Assembly: GCA_012270045.1 (NCBI GenBank)
Contig: JAAXJC010000046.1
Coordinates: forward strand, 1-38,624
Source: Luminiphilus sp.
GTDB taxonomy: Bacteria; Pseudomonadota; Gammaproteobacteria; Pseudomonadales; Halieaceae
Length of the DNA: 38,624 nucleotides
Reading direction: 5' to 3'
Positions 35,401 through 38,624 of this stretch are shown here, one piece after another. Below the pieces are notes generated by a model. The model was not told the DNA's origin. It searched no databases and saw only the letters and a list, made by a program, of their open reading frames with translations. Within the stretch, counting starts at the first letter, position 1, and the number at the start of each line of letters is the position of its first letter. The position numbers and the translations under genes were made by a program.

Positions 35401-35576
35401 TGTACCTGGGCGGCGGCGAAATGTGGGAGCCCATGGCCCTGGCCATCATGGGCGGCCTGCTGTTTTCGACCCTGCTGACCCTGGGGGTGGTGCCCGTGTT
35501 GTATGCGACCCTTTTTGCTGTGCCCTCACCCTCGGGCGCGGCCGATGCCGGGGGCAACGAGCCCACCGCGGCATGA
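32481..35576 (+). CDS. RND efflux permease (HAE/AcrB-like), altered proton-relay residues
   Basis: 1031 residues, the normal length for tripartite-pump RND permeases, with 12 membrane helices and two large periplasmic loops. Start ATG overlaps the adaptor stop, so the two are translationally coupled. In TM4 the motif is GMLVDNGIVMSE with Asp400-Asn401 where AcrB has Asp407-Asp408, and in TM10 AGIVINNAIVLLE has Asn926 where AcrB has Lys940. Both changes are found in a subfamily of RND permeases, as I recall, so this may be a clade feature rather than a defect. The substrate range is not predictable. No TolC-type gene is adjacent. Confidence 0.95.
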   Translation: MTLTRWAIENNRVTWVVLIVVVIAGLQAFNNMPRAYDPGFVIRTAQVVTYFPGAAAERVEALVSAPIEEVIKELPELDFVGSESRAGVSIVSVNIRESYTEMRPIWDNLRRKVDSIAGELPEGVSEPEVNDDFGDVYGIVVGLTGEGFSFKELHTIADDVKAVFLQIPDTAKVEILGVQEERIFLEYNNARLADLGLSPGLLTQILEERNIVVSGGSFKLGGERIALEPSGNFKSMAEIEATLLRLPGTNQLFQLRDVATLKRSYVDPPEELVSVNGEPAVAIAIAMREGGNNIQLGASVQDAIDGFYQTYPIGIDFELVSFSPREVDEKVKGFVVNLLQAIAVVSLVMLATLGLRTGLVVSSLIPVTMLLSMIVMSSLSIGLDQISLAALIIALGMLVDNGIVMSESVMVQMEQGKSAVDAAIDSSVELRTPLLTASLTTAAAFLPIYLAESSVGEFTASLFKVVTITLLSSWLVALTVVPLLCVLFIRVKPAVQAGPSRLVTAYRRLLTLLLNQRLLTLLLTGVVLVLALRAFEFVPKLFFPPSDRSYFTVDFELPTGTDIATTRSIVSDVEAYLQGSRQPPDGDGPVINWVSYVGSGGPRFVLSHNPVPSAPGFALMVVNTRSPGEIADLRHDIERFVVDRYPDLELKTRLIENGPAVDNPVEVRLSGSDSTRLFFAVDALKKQLRDMGGLRNISDNWGQRQKKLEVRIDQARAVRAGITNQDIAVSMQAGLSGIQLTEYREGEDVIPVVLRSKTSTLHDVNKVSSLSVYNQSSGQAVPLRQVADVQLVWDIAKVYRRNGIRTVAVGAQLEPDVTAADRMAILLPWLEEQRAVWGSEVDIELGGESESSGDANKAIADKLPVAGFIILLLLVGQFNSLRKSLVILVTIPLGLIGVVVSLLLGQSFFGFMTLLGVVSLAGIVINNAIVLLERIELERSAGLAHFDAIVAAAVQRSRPIVLTTATTVLGLLPLYLGGGEMWEPMALAIMGGLLFSTLLTLGVVPVLYATLFAVPSPSGAADAGGNEPTAA

Positions 35577-35767
35577 CGCACAGGTTCAACACGGGAGGTG
35601 GCGAACCCCTGCGCCCCGGAGGGCTGATGGCAATCCCTGCGCCCGGTAAAGGTGGGGTGAGGCAGCCATGGTTATCCGATCGTGCGGTTACAGTGTCACA
35701 TTTGGCCGGTTTTTTTTCCCCGGACCTTCGGTTTCAATAGGGCGAGGCAAGGAGTAGTCCAGCGATC
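35577..35767. other. 191-base gap between RND permease and monooxygenase genes
   Basis: No gene is seen. A run of eight T (35710-35717) follows GGCCGG, but no stem-loop immediately precedes it, so it does not qualify as a Rho-independent terminator. AAGGAG at 35749-35754 serves the next gene. Confidence 0.5.
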
Positions 35768-37660
35768 GTGATGTCAGCAGCCGAAACAGTTGAACTCGGG
35801 TTCGATCCCGATGCCCTGCGGGAGAAGTACCGTGCCGAGCGGGACAAACGGATTCGCCCCGAGGGCAATGACCAGTACATCGAGGTGACCGGGGATTTTT
35901 CCCACTACGTTGATGATCCCTACGTCACGGCGGAAATCGACCGGGAGCCGGTCAGGACCGCCACCGAGGTGCTGATCATCGGGGGCGGCTTTGGCGGTAT
36001 GCTCGCGGCGGCGCGCCTGAAGCAGGCCGGCATCACGGATATCCTTTTGGTTGAGAAGGGTGCCGGTTTTGGCGGCACCTGGTATTGGAACCGCTACCCC
36101 GGCGCGTCCTGCGACATAGAGGCCTATGTTTATCTGCCGATGTTGGAGGAGACCGGCTTTGTGCCCCGGCAGAAATATACCAATGCCAGTGAGACACTGG
36201 CCTACTGCGAGGTGCTGGCAGAAACCTACGGCTTACACGACAACGCCCTGTTCCAAACCCAGGTACAGAAAACCCAGTGGCAGGAGCAATCGCGCCGTTG
36301 GCGGGTGACCACCAATCGGGGTGACGCCATCGACGCGCGTTTCGTGGTGCACTCCAACGGTCCGCTCAACCGGCCCAAGCTGCCCGGCATAGCGGGCATC
36401 GACCGCTTTCAAGGACACACTTTCCACACCAGCCGCTGGGATTACGACTACACCGGCGGCGATTCGTCGGGGAACCTGGATCGGCTTGCCAACAAACGTG
36501 TGGCCGTTATTGGCACCGGTGCAACCGCGGTGCAGTGTATCCCCCACCTGGCCCAGGGCGCAGAGCAGCTCTATGTGTTCCAGCGTACGCCCTCATCCAT
36601 TGATGTGCGCAACAACCAGGCGACCGACCCCCAGTGGATCGCCGGGCAGGCACCGGGTTGGCAGGATCGGCGCAGGACCAATTTCGAGTCCCTGATGTCA
36701 GGGGTGCCGGTAAAGGAGGATCTGGTCGGGGATGGCTGGACCGAGGCCTTCCGGGATCTGTTTGGGCAATTTCGAGAACAGATGCCGCCCAAGTGGCGTT
36801 TGGCGTTCTGGGCGCTACAGGGCCTGTTTTCCCCCCGCCGCCGGGAGCGGGGCTTCAAACAGTACCTGATCGACCGGGCCATGGTGTACATGGATGTGCC
36901 CTCGAAAATGGAACTGGCGGACTTCAAAAAAATGGAGAAAATCCGGGCCCGGGCCGATGCCCTAGTACAGGATGGAGCAGTGGCCGAGTCCCTCAAGCCC
37001 TACTATCGGCAGTTCTGCAAACGACCCTGCTTTCACGACGAGTACCTGCAGACCTTTAATCGGGACAATGTGACCCTGGTGGATACCCGTGGCCGTGGGG
37101 TCGATGCCTTCACCGAGCAGGGCGTGGTCTTTGATGGTGAGGAGTACCCGGTCGACTGCATTATTTTTGCCACCGGGTTCGAGGTGGGCACCGATTACTC
37201 CCGACGCTGCGGTTACGAGATCGTCGGTGTCGATGGTCTGACTGTGTCCGAGAAATGGCAGGATCGGCTGGCGACCTTCCACGGCCTCCATGCCCGGGGA
37301 TTTCCCAACAGCTTCTTTTTTGGCCCCATGCAGTCGGGTTTTACAGCCACCTTTACTTTTGCATTGGATGAAAACGCCATTCACACCGCCTACATCATTG
37401 AACAGTTGCAGCAGCGGCAGGTCACCAGAGTGGAGGCCAGTGAAGCGGCGGAGCAGGACTGGGTCGATACGGTCATCAGGAAGGCGCGTCTGACCGAGGA
37501 TTTCCAGAAGTCCTGTACTCCCGGTTACTACAACAACGAGGGGCATGTGCAGTTCAAACCGGAGAACACCTTTTACGGTGGCGGTCCCATCGAGTTTTTC
37601 GGGATTACCAAAAAGTGGCGCAAGCGCGGCAAGCTGGAAGGGCTGGAATTGCAGGCCTAG
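35768..37660 (+). CDS. Baeyer-Villiger-type flavin monooxygenase
   Basis: 630 residues from GTG at 35768, 13 bases after AAGGAG; ATG at 35771 is an equally possible start. FAD-binding GGGFGG is at 72-77, followed by GFGGTWYWNRYPGASCDIEA, and the Baeyer-Villiger fingerprint is present: F-Q-G-H-x-F-H-x-S-R-W-D at 214-225. The NADPH Rossmann motif VAVIGTGATAVQ follows at about 243-254. This is a type I BVMO, converting a ketone to an ester or lactone using O2 and NADPH in the cytoplasm. The long N-terminal extension before the FAD site resembles cyclododecanone and phenylacetone-type enzymes, though the substrate cannot be told. The crotonase-fold gene follows after 22 bases, suggesting shared catabolism. 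Confidence 0.92.
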   Translation: MMSAAETVELGFDPDALREKYRAERDKRIRPEGNDQYIEVTGDFSHYVDDPYVTAEIDREPVRTATEVLIIGGGFGGMLAAARLKQAGITDILLVEKGAGFGGTWYWNRYPGASCDIEAYVYLPMLEETGFVPRQKYTNASETLAYCEVLAETYGLHDNALFQTQVQKTQWQEQSRRWRVTTNRGDAIDARFVVHSNGPLNRPKLPGIAGIDRFQGHTFHTSRWDYDYTGGDSSGNLDRLANKRVAVIGTGATAVQCIPHLAQGAEQLYVFQRTPSSIDVRNNQATDPQWIAGQAPGWQDRRRTNFESLMSGVPVKEDLVGDGWTEAFRDLFGQFREQMPPKWRLAFWALQGLFSPRRRERGFKQYLIDRAMVYMDVPSKMELADFKKMEKIRARADALVQDGAVAESLKPYYRQFCKRPCFHDEYLQTFNRDNVTLVDTRGRGVDAFTEQGVVFDGEEYPVDCIIFATGFEVGTDYSRRCGYEIVGVDGLTVSEKWQDRLATFHGLHARGFPNSFFFGPMQSGFTATFTFALDENAIHTAYIIEQLQQRQVTRVEASEAAEQDWVDTVIRKARLTEDFQKSCTPGYYNNEGHVQFKPENTFYGGGPIEFFGITKKWRKRGKLEGLELQA

Positions 37661-37682
37661 CGGTAGGGTGGGAGAAGGATCA

Positions 37683-38510
37683 ATGGAAACCATCGACACC
37701 GGAACCGACGAGCTGTTGGCGTCCCTGAATCAGCGCGTGGCTACCGTCACCCTCAACCGGCCGGCCAAACGCAATGCCCTGTCGGACCGGCTGACCCCGG
37801 CCCTGCGCCAGGTACTGCTGTACCTGGAGCAGCGGCCCGATGTCGGCTGCGTGGTGATAACCGGCGCCGACACGGCTTTCTGTGCCGGTGGCGACGTGTC
37901 GGGTATGGGCGAGGGCAGCCATCCCGAGTCCGATAACGAAGCCGACCATTATGAGGCGAAGCTGCAGGAACTGGTCCAGCGTCAGGAAACCCTGACCCTG
38001 CGTCTGCACCAACTCGCCAAACCGACGATAGCGGTGTTGCCGGGTGTCGCGGCGGGAGCCGGTTTTTGCATCGCCCTCGCCTGTGATTTGCGTATCGCCT
38101 GTGAGTCGGCTTTTGTGACCACCGGATACCGAAACATTGGATTTTCGGGGGATTACGGCGGCAGCTGGCTGCTCAGCCAATTGGTGGGACCCGCGAGGAC
38201 CAAGGAGCTGTACTTCACCGGTCGCCGGGTGGCCGCAGAGGAAGCCCTGCAGCTGGGCATCTTCAACAGGGTGGTGCCCGATGCCCAACTGCCCGAGGTC
38301 GCCGCAGCACTGGCCCGGGATATCGCCGACGGGCCTGCCCTGGCCCTGGATTATATGAAGAAGAACATCAATGCGGCCCAGGGTATGGATCTGCGCAGCA
38401 GTCTTGCCTTGGAAGCCGAGCGCCTGCTGCGCTGTGCTGACACCGCCGACCACAGGGAAGCCGTCTCGGCGTTTATGGAAAAACGGCCACCGGTGTTCAA
38501 TCAGTCCTAG
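37683..38510 (+). CDS. Crotonase-fold enoyl-CoA hydratase/isomerase-family protein, lacking hydratase glutamates
   Basis: 275 residues from ATG at 37683, chosen for the GGAGAAGG ribosome site 6 bases upstream. CoA-binding and oxyanion-hole segments are intact: TLNRPAKRNALS, AFCAGGD at 66-71 and GVAAGAGFCIALACD at 121-135. Aligned by eye to rat crotonase, positions equivalent to catalytic Glu144 and Glu164 are Cys129 and Tyr149. By contrast Asp157 in SGDYGGSWLL aligns with the Asp of PaaG-like isomerases (PDCGGTWLL). An isomerase or ring-opening-type activity is thus more likely than simple hydration. It lies 22 bases downstream of the Baeyer-Villiger gene on the same strand and is likely co-transcribed with it. 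Confidence 0.9.
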   Translation: METIDTGTDELLASLNQRVATVTLNRPAKRNALSDRLTPALRQVLLYLEQRPDVGCVVITGADTAFCAGGDVSGMGEGSHPESDNEADHYEAKLQELVQRQETLTLRLHQLAKPTIAVLPGVAAGAGFCIALACDLRIACESAFVTTGYRNIGFSGDYGGSWLLSQLVGPARTKELYFTGRRVAAEEALQLGIFNRVVPDAQLPEVAAALARDIADGPALALDYMKKNINAAQGMDLRSSLALEAERLLRCADTADHREAVSAFMEKRPPVFNQS

Positions 38511-38624
38511 GCAGCAAGGTGCTGTATCTGGCTTGCGCCCTGGCTCTCAGCCGCTGTCTCCGGGATTGATGTAAGAAGGGTTCGTATCTAACAGCGATAA
38601 TCTCAGCCCCGCTGCCTCCGGTAA

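Noticed and set aside
35710-35717. T-run as a Rho-independent terminator of the RND operon
   Set aside because: No stem-loop directly precedes the eight T, and it is 130 bases past the stop codon.
35799-35815. tRNA T-arm-like sequence (GGGTTCGATCCC)
   Set aside because: It lies inside the coding start of the monooxygenase gene, the loop length does not suit a standard T-arm with a 5-base stem, and no acceptor, D or anticodon arms are found around it.
1-38624. Mobile element, prophage or CRISPR
   Set aside because: No transposase, integrase or phage-like gene and no regularly spaced repeats were seen on either strand.

Overview
The window reads as chromosome of a free-living, G+C-rich, Gram-negative gammaproteobacterium, probably a marine heterotroph. 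The basis is indirect: outer-membrane proteins (a TonB-dependent receptor and a small beta-barrel), RND exporters, a Tat substrate, many secreted redox enzymes, acyl-CoA catabolism, and the overall style of the encoded proteins, which recalls the Halieaceae/Spongiibacteraceae group. That placement is inference. I see about 26 protein genes, no rRNA or tRNA genes, no CRISPR array, no transposase or phage gene and, unusually for 38 kb, no recognisable transcription regulator.

Layout. 1-1601: the 3' end of a SoxD/SorB-like cytochrome c gene, then an MFS transporter gene broken by one in-frame TGA. 1598-5180 (minus): prolyl iminopeptidase, a Tat-exported flavoprotein of the spermidine-dehydrogenase type, and a small secreted NTF2-like protein. 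5431-9533: circularly permuted ATP-grasp, alpha-E protein and zincin-like peptidase in a tightly overlapping operon, with the proteasome-like peptidase Anbu convergent on it. 9903-10853: agmatinase-family ureohydrolase. 11003-16221: outer-membrane barrel and a redoxin/cytochrome c/copper-monooxygenase fusion (minus), divergent from an RND/MMPL exporter. 16319-18509: Fur-regulated siderophore receptor. 18834-21446: large M14 carboxypeptidase (minus).

21597-28390: Rieske oxygenase (minus) divergent from a CoA ligase, an SCP2-type thiolase and a FadA-type thiolase, followed by a homocysteine S-methyltransferase-family gene; together they suggest a route that oxygenates, CoA-activates and thiolytically cleaves an organic acid. 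28550-30622 (minus): secreted CotH-kinase-family protein, divergent from a COQ4-like gene. 31405-35576: RND adaptor and permease. 35768-38510: Baeyer-Villiger-type flavin monooxygenase and a crotonase-fold enzyme, again catabolic in character.

The strongest leads are: the redoxin-cytochrome c-PHM-like fusion, which keeps all six copper ligands and is paired with a divergent RND exporter; the Anbu/ATP-grasp/alpha-E/zincin cluster without its usual transglutaminase partner; a FadA-like thiolase with Ser in place of the second catalytic Cys; a crotonase lacking both hydratase glutamates; the nonsense-interrupted MFS gene; and a convergent intergenic region packed with competing inverted repeats at 28421-28555. 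All calls rest on reading the sequence; no database search was run.
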